Shown here piece by piece: positions 8,443-17,600 of a stretch of 40,713 nucleotides of DNA. How positions within the stretch are numbered: the stretch's first letter is position 1; each line of letters starts with the position of its first letter. The position numbers and the translations under genes were made by a program. The notes under the pieces were generated by a model. It saw only the letters and a list, made by a program, of their open reading frames with translations, searched no databases and was not told the origin of the DNA. This stretch comes from Deltaproteobacteria bacterium (lineage in GTDB: Bacteria; Myxococcota; B64-G9), in NCBI GenBank assembly GCA_019307065.1, contig JAFDKH010000068.1, forward strand, positions 1 to 40,713, given 5' to 3'.

Positions 8443-9960
8443 ATGACAACTGCAATGTTCAGCGGACAACCGGGCAAGCGCCAGGGATTGTTGTTGTTGC
8501 CCGTCATCTTTGGCCTGCTTTTGTTCCTGGTGCCCGAGCAAAGCCTGGCGCAGGATGATAAGCTTGCAAAATATGCCAACAAGTGGCTGGTAGTCATCGG
8601 GGGCGATCAGACCCTGACCAATGCCTGGCGCATCAAAGTCGACAACGAGATCGAATCTGATATCTTGAGGTCAACTTATTTTAGCGGTTTGAACCCCGGT
8701 TGGTTCCTCGTGGTGACCGAGGCGCATAAATCAAAAGCCAGAGCTTTGGCTGCCTCGAAAAAGCTCAAGCGACGAAAAATCGACAATTATATAAAGAACT
8801 CCGGCCCACTTTTCGATTTTGAAAAAGAGAAAGTCAGGCAGCATCCGCAAAAGACCAAAGCGGACCAGTCAAGTCGCAAGAGTTGTTTTCTGCACACCAA
8901 GAAACAATCGCCGGACGGCAATCTGACAGTCTCGTTTGCCTTCCAGGATCCGACTGCCGACGGCCTGGTCATCCAGCGCGGTGATGATAAGAAAACGTTG
9001 GCCGGGTTGTTTTTCAAGACCGAGGAAATTTTTTGGTCGGCCGACTCGAAGAAAATAGTTTTTGGTGACGAAGACTTGTATGCCGGTTCGGGCAACCAGG
9101 GTTTTATTATTGTCAATGTCGAGACCCAGTCGGTCGCCAAGATAGAAACCACCAAGTTCGGCACTAGGCTTCAGCGCGGTCAGCGGGATATGTTCAAGGT
9201 ATCGGATGTTTGCTGGTTAGCGGACAGTGACGTGGTTATGTTCAGGTTGAGCGTCAACTATATGGGCGGGTCCGGCCATCGGGGAATCGACGAAGAGCGC
9301 CAGGAGAGGCTGGGTAAGAATTTCGACAAGAATGACCCGGTTGATCTGGGAACCTATCTGATCTACTTGCCACCCGGTCCGCTCGACCTCGAAACTCGTC
9401 CGGCTGATGTGCCTTTATACGCTCTAAACAAATACGGCTATATCGACAAGTCCGGCAAAATGATTATCAAACCCAAGTTCGATCAAGCCGGATCTTTCAT
9501 CAAGGGCTTTGCCAACGTCAAACTGGGCGCCCTAGAAAAGGCAATCAACAAAAAGGGTCAGCTTATCGGTAAACCCAAGACAAGAGTCGAGCCCAAGGCC
9601 GTCGCTGCTGTATCCGAGCCGAGTAAGATAAAACCAATCAAGGTCGGCCAGCACTTCGGCTACCAGGACGACTCGGGGATGATTGTCATCGACCCGCTCT
9701 ATGATCGGGCCGGGCCCTTCGAAAACGGGTTGGCGCTAGTTGCGATTGGTGGCCAGTCCGGCTACATCAATGTCAAGGGTGAAACTCTGGGCGGAGTACT
9801 CTGGGAGGAAGTTCACCCTTTCATCGAGGATCTGGCCAGAGTCAAACGCGACGGCAAGTACGGCTACATCGACAAAAGCGGCAAGCTTGTAATCGAACCC
9901 CAGTTCAGCCAGGCGGCAGATTTCTCTCAAGGCCTGGCGGCGGTCAAGATCGGACAGTAA
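8443..9960 (+). CDS. Secreted WG-repeat protein with an N-terminal SPOR-like segment
   Basis: This is an exported protein of unknown function, 505 residues. I chose the ATG at 8443 because GGGGG lies 5 bases upstream; an in-frame TTG five codons earlier is less likely. The first ~37 residues are a signal peptide (LLLPVIFGLLLFLVP, then SLAQ). Residues ~55-125 contain PGWFLVVTEAHKSKA and a Lys-rich helix, reminiscent of a SPOR peptidoglycan-binding fold but not a firm match. Residues ~320-505 hold four WG (KWG-type) repeats, each with a YGYIDKSGK(M/L)-like strand pair and a GLA-V-type end. The stop lies one base from the stop of the convergent gene at 9962. WG repeats are usually protein-binding beta-structures. 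Confidence 0.7.
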   Translation: MTTAMFSGQPGKRQGLLLLPVIFGLLLFLVPEQSLAQDDKLAKYANKWLVVIGGDQTLTNAWRIKVDNEIESDILRSTYFSGLNPGWFLVVTEAHKSKARALAASKKLKRRKIDNYIKNSGPLFDFEKEKVRQHPQKTKADQSSRKSCFLHTKKQSPDGNLTVSFAFQDPTADGLVIQRGDDKKTLAGLFFKTEEIFWSADSKKIVFGDEDLYAGSGNQGFIIVNVETQSVAKIETTKFGTRLQRGQRDMFKVSDVCWLADSDVVMFRLSVNYMGGSGHRGIDEERQERLGKNFDKNDPVDLGTYLIYLPPGPLDLETRPADVPLYALNKYGYIDKSGKMIIKPKFDQAGSFIKGFANVKLGALEKAINKKGQLIGKPKTRVEPKAVAAVSEPSKIKPIKVGQHFGYQDDSGMIVIDPLYDRAGPFENGLALVAIGGQSGYINVKGETLGGVLWEEVHPFIEDLARVKRDGKYGYIDKSGKLVIEPQFSQAADFSQGLAAVKIGQ

Positions 9961-9961
9961 T

Positions 9962-11161
9962 CTAATCGACCAGTCTAAGAGGCGGAATCTCGAACAGCGA
10001 GCGCATAACCTCGTCGAAGTAATCCGGTAGGTAGCGGTTCCAGAGCTTGATCGGCAGCTCGCCGATTTCGATCTGGGGCGAGACCGCAAAGTTGAACAGA
10101 TAGACCATCAAATACTCGATGTTCTTGGCCAGGTGACCGCGATACTCCTGCTGCAGACGCTGATTGATGATGCGGTCTTCGTGAATGCATCGGCCGATTT
10201 CACTTTCGAGCATTTCCTGGTAGTTGCAGACAATTACTTCGATGTTGACTTGGTCTTCTCCTGTGTGAACGAAGTTGGCGAACTCGCGGTTGGCTTGTTC
10301 GGGGTCGAGGCCGCGGCGCTTGATTAGTTCGAGCATCGGTTTGCCAAGCGGCCGGGCCAGGATTTCGCTTTTGGGAGGTGTGTGACGAATAATCAGGTTG
10401 ATGGCATTGTAGTGGCCCTGGTGGGGTTCTTCCTCGATGACTTCACAATCCGGCGCCTGGTTGAAAAGCTCGAGCACCCGGCAGTAGTCATCGTCTTCCA
10501 TAATGATTTTAATGCCGGCCACGTCATTTATCGCCAGGTCTTCAGCAAAACTGACCGGCTTGTGGTTGCGCAAGTCGTCGAGCAGGCGATCTTCGGCCTT
10601 GAGAAATTCGGTCAGCATTTCGCCAGGATGGCTGACCAGAGCTTCGCGGGTGACTCCCAACTGGCGAGCCCGGTCGGTGGCCAGCTCATCGGCACGCGCC
10701 TTGATGGCTTCGAAAGTGTGATCGATGATTCGGCGGGCACACTTTTCGGCTAGCCGGCGTACACGCTTTATTCTGTCCGAGCCGAGATAGAGATCTCCAT
10801 TAGAGGTAGGTTGAAAGTAGAGCGTACCGTGAAAAGGCGTCTCTCGATAATAGCGCTCGGGGTACATGTGATAGCTGTCGATTAGTTCCTTGATGCGCGA
10901 GTTGTGAGATGGCGGGTTAGTGACGATAATATCTTTCAGATCTCGCTTGACTATCGCAAAACGGGTTTTCAAATTTTGGCCGAAGAGGTTCTTGAAAACC
11001 ATCTCGGTAAATCGCTGCAAATATCGCGAAATGTAGGCGTTGTTGAAGTGGACCAGACGGGTGATTAACTCGGCATCGTGCAGATGGGCCCGATGGTACA
11101 TCCAGCGCTTGATGACGGAATAGAATGTTTGTCTGTGCAGATAGCTGTTGATCAGAATCAT
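9962..11161 (-). CDS. RelA/SpoT-fold-like protein of unknown function
   Basis: This 399-residue cytoplasmic protein has no signal peptide. Residues ~170-335 resemble a divergent RelA/SpoT nucleotidyltransferase domain. NDVAGIKIIMEDDDYCRVLELF (from 212) corresponds to the D-x-x-G-I-R strand, GHYNAINLII (249-258) to the GY-x-S-x-H strand, and VNIEVIVCN (305-313) to the E-x-Q strand. The catalytic Arg of the first motif is Lys here (IK for IR), so synthetase activity is uncertain. The first 160 residues match nothing I recognise. From memory, similar ~400-residue proteins of deltaproteobacteria are collected in NCBIfam as TIGR04552/TIGR04562; I could not check this. Its ATG overlaps the stop of the PDZ lipoprotein gene (ATGA), implying coupled translation. 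Confidence 0.6.
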   Translation of the reverse strand: MILINSYLHRQTFYSVIKRWMYHRAHLHDAELITRLVHFNNAYISRYLQRFTEMVFKNLFGQNLKTRFAIVKRDLKDIIVTNPPSHNSRIKELIDSYHMYPERYYRETPFHGTLYFQPTSNGDLYLGSDRIKRVRRLAEKCARRIIDHTFEAIKARADELATDRARQLGVTREALVSHPGEMLTEFLKAEDRLLDDLRNHKPVSFAEDLAINDVAGIKIIMEDDDYCRVLELFNQAPDCEVIEEEPHQGHYNAINLIIRHTPPKSEILARPLGKPMLELIKRRGLDPEQANREFANFVHTGEDQVNIEVIVCNYQEMLESEIGRCIHEDRIINQRLQQEYRGHLAKNIEYLMVYLFNFAVSPQIEIGELPIKLWNRYLPDYFDEVMRSLFEIPPLRLVD

Positions 11162-12330
11162 TTGTTGCCTGGCACATCCCCCCGGTCAAGTGTCGATTCG
11201 ATGGCACTCCAGCATTTCTTTCTGGCTTTAGGACTAAGCAGAGCAGATTTTAACGGCGACGGAGATTGCAGCGTCCCGCCCATTTCTCTGAATTCGATAG
11301 CTGTCTTGGGATATTCTTTGAAAAACTGGCAGATCTGCAAGTAGGTCTTCCCCAGCAAGAAAGTGCCGTTAATACTGTGATATTTATGTCCCGGTCGAAC
11401 GCCGGCTTTGGCAGCCGGTGAATCGGCACAGACTTCTTCGACCTCGAGAACGCCGTCTTTGGAAGTGTAGCACCAACTAATGCCCAGGCCGATTTCAGGG
11501 CTATTAGCCTCGCTGCATGTTTCGGGTGGTAAAACGACTTCCCAGAGTTTTTTTCCAGCCGGCTGTTTGCCACATCTGGCTTCGACTCGGCCAAAAGTGA
11601 TGTCTCCGATACCGCCGTAACGCACCAATAGAATAATCGGTTTGTCTTCGCAGGTTTCTAAGCGGGCAATGCGTTCGGCCGAATCGAGATCGACGACTTT
11701 GGCACCGTCGATGGCAACGATCAGACCCTGTTCTTTGACTTCAGTTTGCTTGCCGGGGTCGCCAGTAATGGCATCAATTCGAATTCCTTGCTGCTCTTCG
11801 TGCATTTGCAGGCCGAGCAGCTTGGCGGCGTGTTCGATAGTCGCTTCAATGGCCCCCGAGGCACGTTCTTTGGCTTTAATCAGAGTTGCGATCGTGTTTT
11901 CAATTTCAAACTTTTGCGCCCGACTGAGCTGAGCCCCATACTTACTTTGATAATCTTTATAACACTTGATGCGTTCATCGCGTTTGAAAGACGGCAGTTT
12001 CATGCAGGCGTCGAGTTCTTTTTTCAGTTTGACAGATTGGTCGTCAGAGCGATGCGCATTTTCACGGATTTTTACCAGGTCAGCATCGCTCAACTCGGCC
12101 TTCTCCTGGAATTTTGGCTCTTGCTGCACTCTTTTGAGCAGGCGCGCCCAGCAGGCCTGGCTCTGGCCTACCATTTTTTCTTTGTCGTACTGCAAGCAAC
12201 GGCGCACATAAGGGCTCTTGTAGAATTTATCCTCTGTAGGCTTGACTTGGGCACCGTTAGTGCAGGAACAAGCCAAGGCAACCAGACCCAGTAAATAAAT
12301 CAAACCCCGTCGATGATCACACAAGAACAT
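11158..12330 (-). CDS. Lipoprotein with two PDZ-like domains
   Basis: This is a predicted lipoprotein of 390 residues. The start at 12330 has GGAGG five bases upstream, and the next residues form a lipoprotein-type signal peptide ending at C21 or C23. The 23-residue extension upstream is unlikely to be translated. Residues ~30-165 are a charged, helical region with paired cysteines. Two PDZ-like domains follow: ~168-240, with EQGLIVAIDGAKV as the GD-x-I-like turn, and ~279-350, with ADSPAAKAGVRPG, a textbook PDZ segment. There is no protease domain, so it probably binds peptide C-termini or a partner in the periplasm or outer membrane. It is coupled by a 4-base overlap to the RelA/SpoT-like gene. 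Confidence 0.75.
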   Translation of the reverse strand: MFLCDHRRGLIYLLGLVALACSCTNGAQVKPTEDKFYKSPYVRRCLQYDKEKMVGQSQACWARLLKRVQQEPKFQEKAELSDADLVKIRENAHRSDDQSVKLKKELDACMKLPSFKRDERIKCYKDYQSKYGAQLSRAQKFEIENTIATLIKAKERASGAIEATIEHAAKLLGLQMHEEQQGIRIDAITGDPGKQTEVKEQGLIVAIDGAKVVDLDSAERIARLETCEDKPIILLVRYGGIGDITFGRVEARCGKQPAGKKLWEVVLPPETCSEANSPEIGLGISWCYTSKDGVLEVEEVCADSPAAKAGVRPGHKYHSINGTFLLGKTYLQICQFFKEYPKTAIEFREMGGTLQSPSPLKSALLSPKARKKCWSAIESTLDRGDVPGNK

Positions 12331-12369
12331 GACATCCTCCAAGAATATTGATAACTTGTAAACGTTTTG

Positions 12370-12399
12370 ATGGTACCCTTCCTGGGGGACTGGAGTCAA
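12370..12399 (-). promoter_or_regulatory. Candidate promoter for the PDZ lipoprotein / RelA-like pair
   Basis: Reading the minus strand, TTGACT (12399-12394) is followed after 18 bases by TACCAT (12375-12370). That is 5 of 6 and 4 of 6 matches to sigma70 elements. It lies about 40 bases before the start codon at 12330, inside the 81-base divergent gap shared with the transglycosylase gene. Confidence 0.3.
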
Positions 12400-12411
12400 T
12401 GTTGGTGAGCG

Positions 12412-14061
12412 ATGAATAGACTTGCTTGTTTGATTTTCTGTTCAATTCTGACGAACTGTTTACTCAACGGGTTGTCCGCCGCAGGCGATGGCGGGTTCCA
12501 GATATCTGGGCCGGTCGTCGCTCCGGCTAAACATGAAACCGGAGTTTTAGTAACTGAATTGCGAGACCTGACCGACGCCCACGGCCTGGCTTTGTTAATG
12601 GCTGACGATGCGGCTGCCAAGCGGATTGCCAGCATCTTGAAAAAATGGCGTCAGGATTACAAACCCTTGTTGAACTCCGACCCGGTTCTCAAGCAGATAG
12701 ATGCCCGCATGCGGAGCGTTTTCAGCCAGATGTTAGGTGATCGCCGGCGTCAATCATCTCAAATCAGGAAGCTGATTGCTTCTGCTCCCAAAGAAAAACT
12801 GAAACCGATCCTGATAAAATGGATGAAAAGCCTGCTTTTTCGCCGGGGAGTTTATTTCAAACGGGATCTAAAGAGCCTGTCGAAGGCGGTTCAGGCTGAT
12901 ATCTGCCTGCAAACCAGAACAATGGATTCGCTAAAGAATCTACCTGACTGGCGCTTTAGGTTTCTAACCTGGTTGTATCGCGACCGGCATGTTCGTCAGT
13001 TGTTCCACGATCGCGACGATCGCCTGGCATTCCTGACTCCGGTCCGGATTCATATGACCAAGCAAGAAAAGGCCACCCGCCAGGCCGTTGAACGCTATCT
13101 AGCCATGCTTCGCAACTTGCGCTTGCAGGTAATCAAGAACAAGACCCTGCCATACGATCAATTCAGAACTCTGGAAGGATTGTTGCGCGGCTTGCGATAC
13201 ATGGACACAATTCGGTATGCTTGCCGAATAACCGGCCTCGATCATCTCCTGATGACCAGGCTCTTCATTCAGGAATCCGAGTTCATTCACCAGCGCGTAT
13301 CGTGGGCGGGAGCCTTCTCGCTGGCCCAGTTCTTGAATATTGCGCTCAAGGATATTTGGATATTCAAGAAGCGTATCCCGGGAGCTTTAACCCTGCTAAA
13401 GGGAATCAAGAGTTTCGAAGATCTGAAAAGTAAGGTGGTTGCAGATCCGCGCATGGCGATCAAAGCTTCTTGCGTTTATTTCAGACGAATTCGCGATGAA
13501 GTAATCATGCGCCTGGGCAAGAAAGGCCGTCGGGCCAGTCAAGAGATGGTTTCTCTGATGACGATTGAGATGTTTGCCTTGCGCCAGGGTGGCGCTGAAA
13601 GAGCCCATGCCGATTCAATGATCGAAATCGGCCGGGCCTGGCCGGTCAGGGAAATGGTCATGTTGCCGCTGATTCCGGTTGCCGGGAGTATGATGCCGGA
13701 TGCCGGCAGCATGTTGGCCAGCTGGATGGAGAGTACTCTCAGAGACCTGGTTCAGTTGCGGCTGACCAAGGGTGTTTTCGAAAAGCGAATGAACCGGCTT
13801 CACTCGGCCATGGGTCTGGCGGCTTACAATGCCGGCATGAGTAATCTGATCAAAGCCTCGAAGCGCCGTTCACCTTTCGGCCCGTTGAGCTTGCCGCTGC
13901 AAATCACCGAAACGCGCAACTATGTCGACGACATTCTGGACGGGCAAGAAATCCTGCAGCAGGTCGGGCGTCTGGCCTCGGACGTTTCGCTGATGAGTTA
14001 TGACGATATAATCGATTTAGCAGAAACAGCCTGCAAGAATGCCGGCATCAAGAAAAAATAG
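12412..14061 (+). CDS. Secreted, divergent lytic transglycosylase
   Basis: This exported protein of 549 residues probably cleaves peptidoglycan glycan strands. A signal peptide occupies the first ~25 residues, with cleavage near SAA. The central SLT-like core has the catalytic glutamate at E288 in FIQESEF, followed by VSWAGAFSLAQFL, a variant of the usual VS-x-AGA-x-GLMQ block. The AAYNAG motif is near Y472. Long insertions separate these blocks, and residues 30-260 are a helical domain I cannot name. The Leu-Ala replacing Leu-Met in the GLMQ segment makes it atypical, but the Glu and YNAG are kept. It is divergent from the PDZ lipoprotein and convergent with the small outer-membrane protein 13 bases downstream. 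Confidence 0.72.
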   Translation: MNRLACLIFCSILTNCLLNGLSAAGDGGFQISGPVVAPAKHETGVLVTELRDLTDAHGLALLMADDAAAKRIASILKKWRQDYKPLLNSDPVLKQIDARMRSVFSQMLGDRRRQSSQIRKLIASAPKEKLKPILIKWMKSLLFRRGVYFKRDLKSLSKAVQADICLQTRTMDSLKNLPDWRFRFLTWLYRDRHVRQLFHDRDDRLAFLTPVRIHMTKQEKATRQAVERYLAMLRNLRLQVIKNKTLPYDQFRTLEGLLRGLRYMDTIRYACRITGLDHLLMTRLFIQESEFIHQRVSWAGAFSLAQFLNIALKDIWIFKKRIPGALTLLKGIKSFEDLKSKVVADPRMAIKASCVYFRRIRDEVIMRLGKKGRRASQEMVSLMTIEMFALRQGGAERAHADSMIEIGRAWPVREMVMLPLIPVAGSMMPDAGSMLASWMESTLRDLVQLRLTKGVFEKRMNRLHSAMGLAAYNAGMSNLIKASKRRSPFGPLSLPLQITETRNYVDDILDGQEILQQVGRLASDVSLMSYDDIIDLAETACKNAGIKKK

Positions 14062-14074
14062 ATTGAATGTCTTC

Positions 14075-14575
14075 TTAGAAATAATAGCGTCCGCCCAAAC
14101 AAGCATCCAAATCAAAATAGAACGGATCGGGATTGATGAAGGCCATCGAGGGTGTGATTTCCAGAAAAACATCGAAAGGGGCCTTGGTGAATACCATTGT
14201 TACCCCGAAGGGTACGCGGACTCCCATTCCGAAGCCGGAACGGTGTTCGTCTCTTCTGTCATAGTACCAGAAACCCAGCTTCAGTCCGGCACCCATGTAG
14301 AACAGGAGATTGAAAGGAACTTTGCCGGCCCGGACAATGGTGAAAACATGGTAGACATAGTCGGCAAACAGGGCCGGCCCGCGGTGCGGGTAAAAGCCGT
14401 AGCCAATCGCCATATCAATCGCGCCTTTTTTACTGAGCCAGTATTTAGCGTTGATCCCGGCCGGCTCACCGACGCTCAGGCCGAGACCGAAGGGGCGGTT
14501 CTGGGGCCCCTGGGCGTTGGCCAGGCAGGGAATCAACAATATTAAGGCTGCCAGCATTATTGTTTTTCTTGCCAT
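14075..14575 (-). CDS. Small predicted outer-membrane beta-barrel protein
   Basis: This 166-residue exported protein starts at the ATG at 14575, which has AGGA 8 bases upstream; the eight codons before it are probably not used. The signal peptide ends in LANA|Q at about residue 21. The mature part is rich in Gly and aromatic residues in alternating strands (for example AIDMAIGYGFYP, LLFYMGAGLKLGFWYY, GMGVRVPFGVTMVF) and ends in GGRYYF, a terminal Phe typical of outer-membrane barrel insertion signals. It is probably an 8-stranded barrel; its function is unknown. It follows the giant repeat lipoprotein gene by 61 bases on the same strand and may share its transcript. Confidence 0.65.
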   Translation of the reverse strand: MARKTIMLAALILLIPCLANAQGPQNRPFGLGLSVGEPAGINAKYWLSKKGAIDMAIGYGFYPHRGPALFADYVYHVFTIVRAGKVPFNLLFYMGAGLKLGFWYYDRRDEHRSGFGMGVRVPFGVTMVFTKAPFDVFLEITPSMAFINPDPFYFDLDACLGGRYYF

Positions 14576-14636
14576 GCAAATATCCTTTCGGGCTGACACC
14601 GAGTTTCCACAATTTTCGAAATGAAGTCAAAAAACC

Positions 14637-17600
14637 TTATGGATAGTATTCGTCGTGCCCGATGTCGACTGCGCCACCGGGGTTGGGTCGTCGCTCGTTG
14701 TCGATGTCGTCCGGCGGAACGAGGTTGCCCGAAGCGCCCGCGTCAATAGCCGCCGAAGCGGCCGTCAGGCGTGCCATCGACTTCTGCCAATCCTCGGAGT
14801 GTTCGTGCATGCCTGGCAAGTCGGCGAAGTTCCCCAAAATAGTGCCGATGCCCGCAATAGCATTCAGGGCGGAAGGCGCGTAATTCGTTGTAGCGGAGTA
14901 GTCGGTTACCCGCACGTAGTCGGGCGCGCTTGGGTCGGACAGATCGTCGCCCTCGATGTAGAACAGGTTGTGATCCAGTACGTGGATGTTGCTGTTGGTT
15001 CCGTTGGGTACAGCCTCGCGCATGCACAGGCGTTCGCTGACGATGTCGTAGGGATCGTCATTGTGTGTGTAGATAATGTTGTTGATCAGTGTAAGACCGT
15101 CAGGATCGATGTTGTCGGCGAATACGGCCCACTTGCGAATGCTGTTGGGGTTGGGTGGCGGCTCCCAGGGAATCAACACCAGGTCGGAGTCGAGCGTGTT
15201 GTTGATCGCCATGACCCCGTTTCCAGCGCGTTGCCATAGCGCAATCAGGAAGTTGCCCCGCGTGGCCGCAAGGTGGTTGTTGGTCAGCAAGGGTGCAGTC
15301 GCCCCCTGGGGCACGTTAATCTCGGCGGCTGCGCACCAGGTTACCAGGCCGGCGCCCATGCCGACACCCTCGGGAGGTATGGCGCACGAGGCACCGTTCT
15401 TGTCGAGGACCGTGTTTCGCGAGGGCAACTCGCCGGGAACCGGCATAAACCCCATGTCGTCGTTGGGCGGCAGCCCATCCCGGTAAGCGCTGGCCACCGG
15501 GATCTCGGGAGACGGATCGGACGCGATGTCTGGATTGGGACAGCTGTCTAAAAAATCCATGTAAGTGCCGGAACGAAGCTCGTTGCCGACAACCGTGACG
15601 TCGTCAGTGTCGATCAGCCACAGGCCGATCGCACTGGGCGGCAGGCGCCGAGAGATGGGATCCCAGTGGATGGTCGAGTTGCCGCCAAAGATGCCGCCGA
15701 ACATGTCGTTCGGCCGGCCGTTGCCGGTAATCGTCGCGGTCTGCGTACCCACCAGCAGGACGCCGACCGTAACGTCGGTGCCCTCGCCGGTGGCGCCGGG
15801 ATTGTTGCAGGGCTGTGCCCACCAGCTGGCACCGCCGGATATCATCATGTTGCCGCTGATGGTCAGGTTGTCGGACTCGCCAGCGGCGACTGTCCCGTCG
15901 CGTAGCACGTAACCGTCGGCGATGCCGAGACCCATCTGGGTTCCGGCCGAATTCCACGTGGCGCCGATCCAGTTGTTGTTGGTGATCTGGACATCAGTCG
16001 TGCGCCAGAGGTTGATAGCGATTGACCGCAGGCCCTGAGTGTCCACGTTGAAATTGTTGCTGCCGTCGATGATGGCCGAGACTCGACGCGCGTTACTGCC
16101 CTCGAGATCGATGCCGATGGCAGTGTCGTCATCGGAACTAGCCCCTATGCTTTGTGTGTTTAGGATTTCGGCCTGGGTTCCCGGTAGCAGGTGAATAGCT
16201 CGGCAGACTCCGCTACATGACCAGACCCCGATCTGGCCTACACCGATGATGTCGGGATCCGCATCGGCGCCGGGACTTTCTTCAATCCGGATGGCGGTGG
16301 CATCCTGGGATGCGCCCGATGACATCTGGACCTGGCCGCCCAGGATTACAGGCTCAGTCGGAGCGGCGGCCATGTTCTGGGCATTCACATGAACTCCCAC
16401 CGGCGATTGCCCGGCAGCGCCGCTGATAAAGCAGTCGGAAACCACGGGCGAGGCGCCTTCGATGGTCACGGTCACGGCGTCGGTCGAAGATTGCTGCAGG
16501 CTGAAATGATGAATGGTACCATTATAACCCGTAACGAAGCCGAGACCGGCAGCCACTGAAGAGATGATAATCGGTCGGTTGGTGGACAGGTTGCCGGCGG
16601 CGTCGAATCCGCCCAGCATGTCAGGCATGTTGGGGGCCACCGGCAGGATCAGATTTTCGTTGAAGGTTCCCGCCCCGATGACACATACGTTGGTGTCGGC
16701 GCTGGTGCTGGCCTGTGTAAGGCCGGCGGCAATGGAGCCCAACGGGTCGCCCAGTGTGCCGGTACCCGATCCGCCCTGTTCCACCCAGACACAGTTGTCG
16801 ACCTCGACGATGACATCAACCTGGTTGGAAACCCCCGGCTCGAAGTCGTCCCAGGCTTCGACAGTCAATAGGTAGTTCCCGGGTGTAGTGTTCGAGTCCC
16901 AATTGACAATGGTCTGGAAGGGCGAGCTGCCGTCGGATGACTGGCAGCTGGTCGCGGCGCATGAGAGTACATCCAGGTCGGGGCCCGACCAGTCGAAATT
17001 GATCGGGTTGTCGTTGTCCTGGTCCCAGGCGTTGGCGGTAAGGCTGAGTGGTGTGCCGGCTGCTACGTGCAGGCGCCAGGCGCTTCCATCGAAGACGGCG
17101 TTGCTGACGCTTGTGATATCTGGAATTCGGTTGATCATCTGCATCCGGGCCGTGTCGGTAGCGTACAGGTTGACCCTCAACTCGATGGTGTAGATACAGT
17201 CCTTTTTACTCAGGACATCCGGCATGCTGACCTGAATCTGGGAGCCGGTTTGCCAGTCGCTCTGGCCGCTCAAGGTAACATCAGCCACGTTGCAAGGGCC
17301 GGCCGGCTGGGCGTCGACGATTTTCCACTGCCGGCTCCAGACGAAGGGAGCCGTCGGGTTCGGATCATCGGGTACGATTGATGCTGAGAACGAGTCGTTT
17401 CGGCCATGGCTGATCAAGCGCGGGTCGGACCAGGTGTTGATGGTTACCGTTATCGGTGGGCAGCTGACGACATCTTCAAGATCGGTCAGGTTGTCGCAAT
17501 TGTTGTCTATCCCGTCGACGCAGTCTTCTATGGCACCAGGGTGCACGTTGATGTCGTCGTCATCGCAGTCGGGTCCGGTGCAGGCGGCGCCCACGCCGTA

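Noticed and set aside
14655-15239. 194-codon plus-strand open frame rich in Val and Gly
   Set aside because: Antisense to the beta-helix part of the giant lipoprotein; no start signal or recognisable domain.
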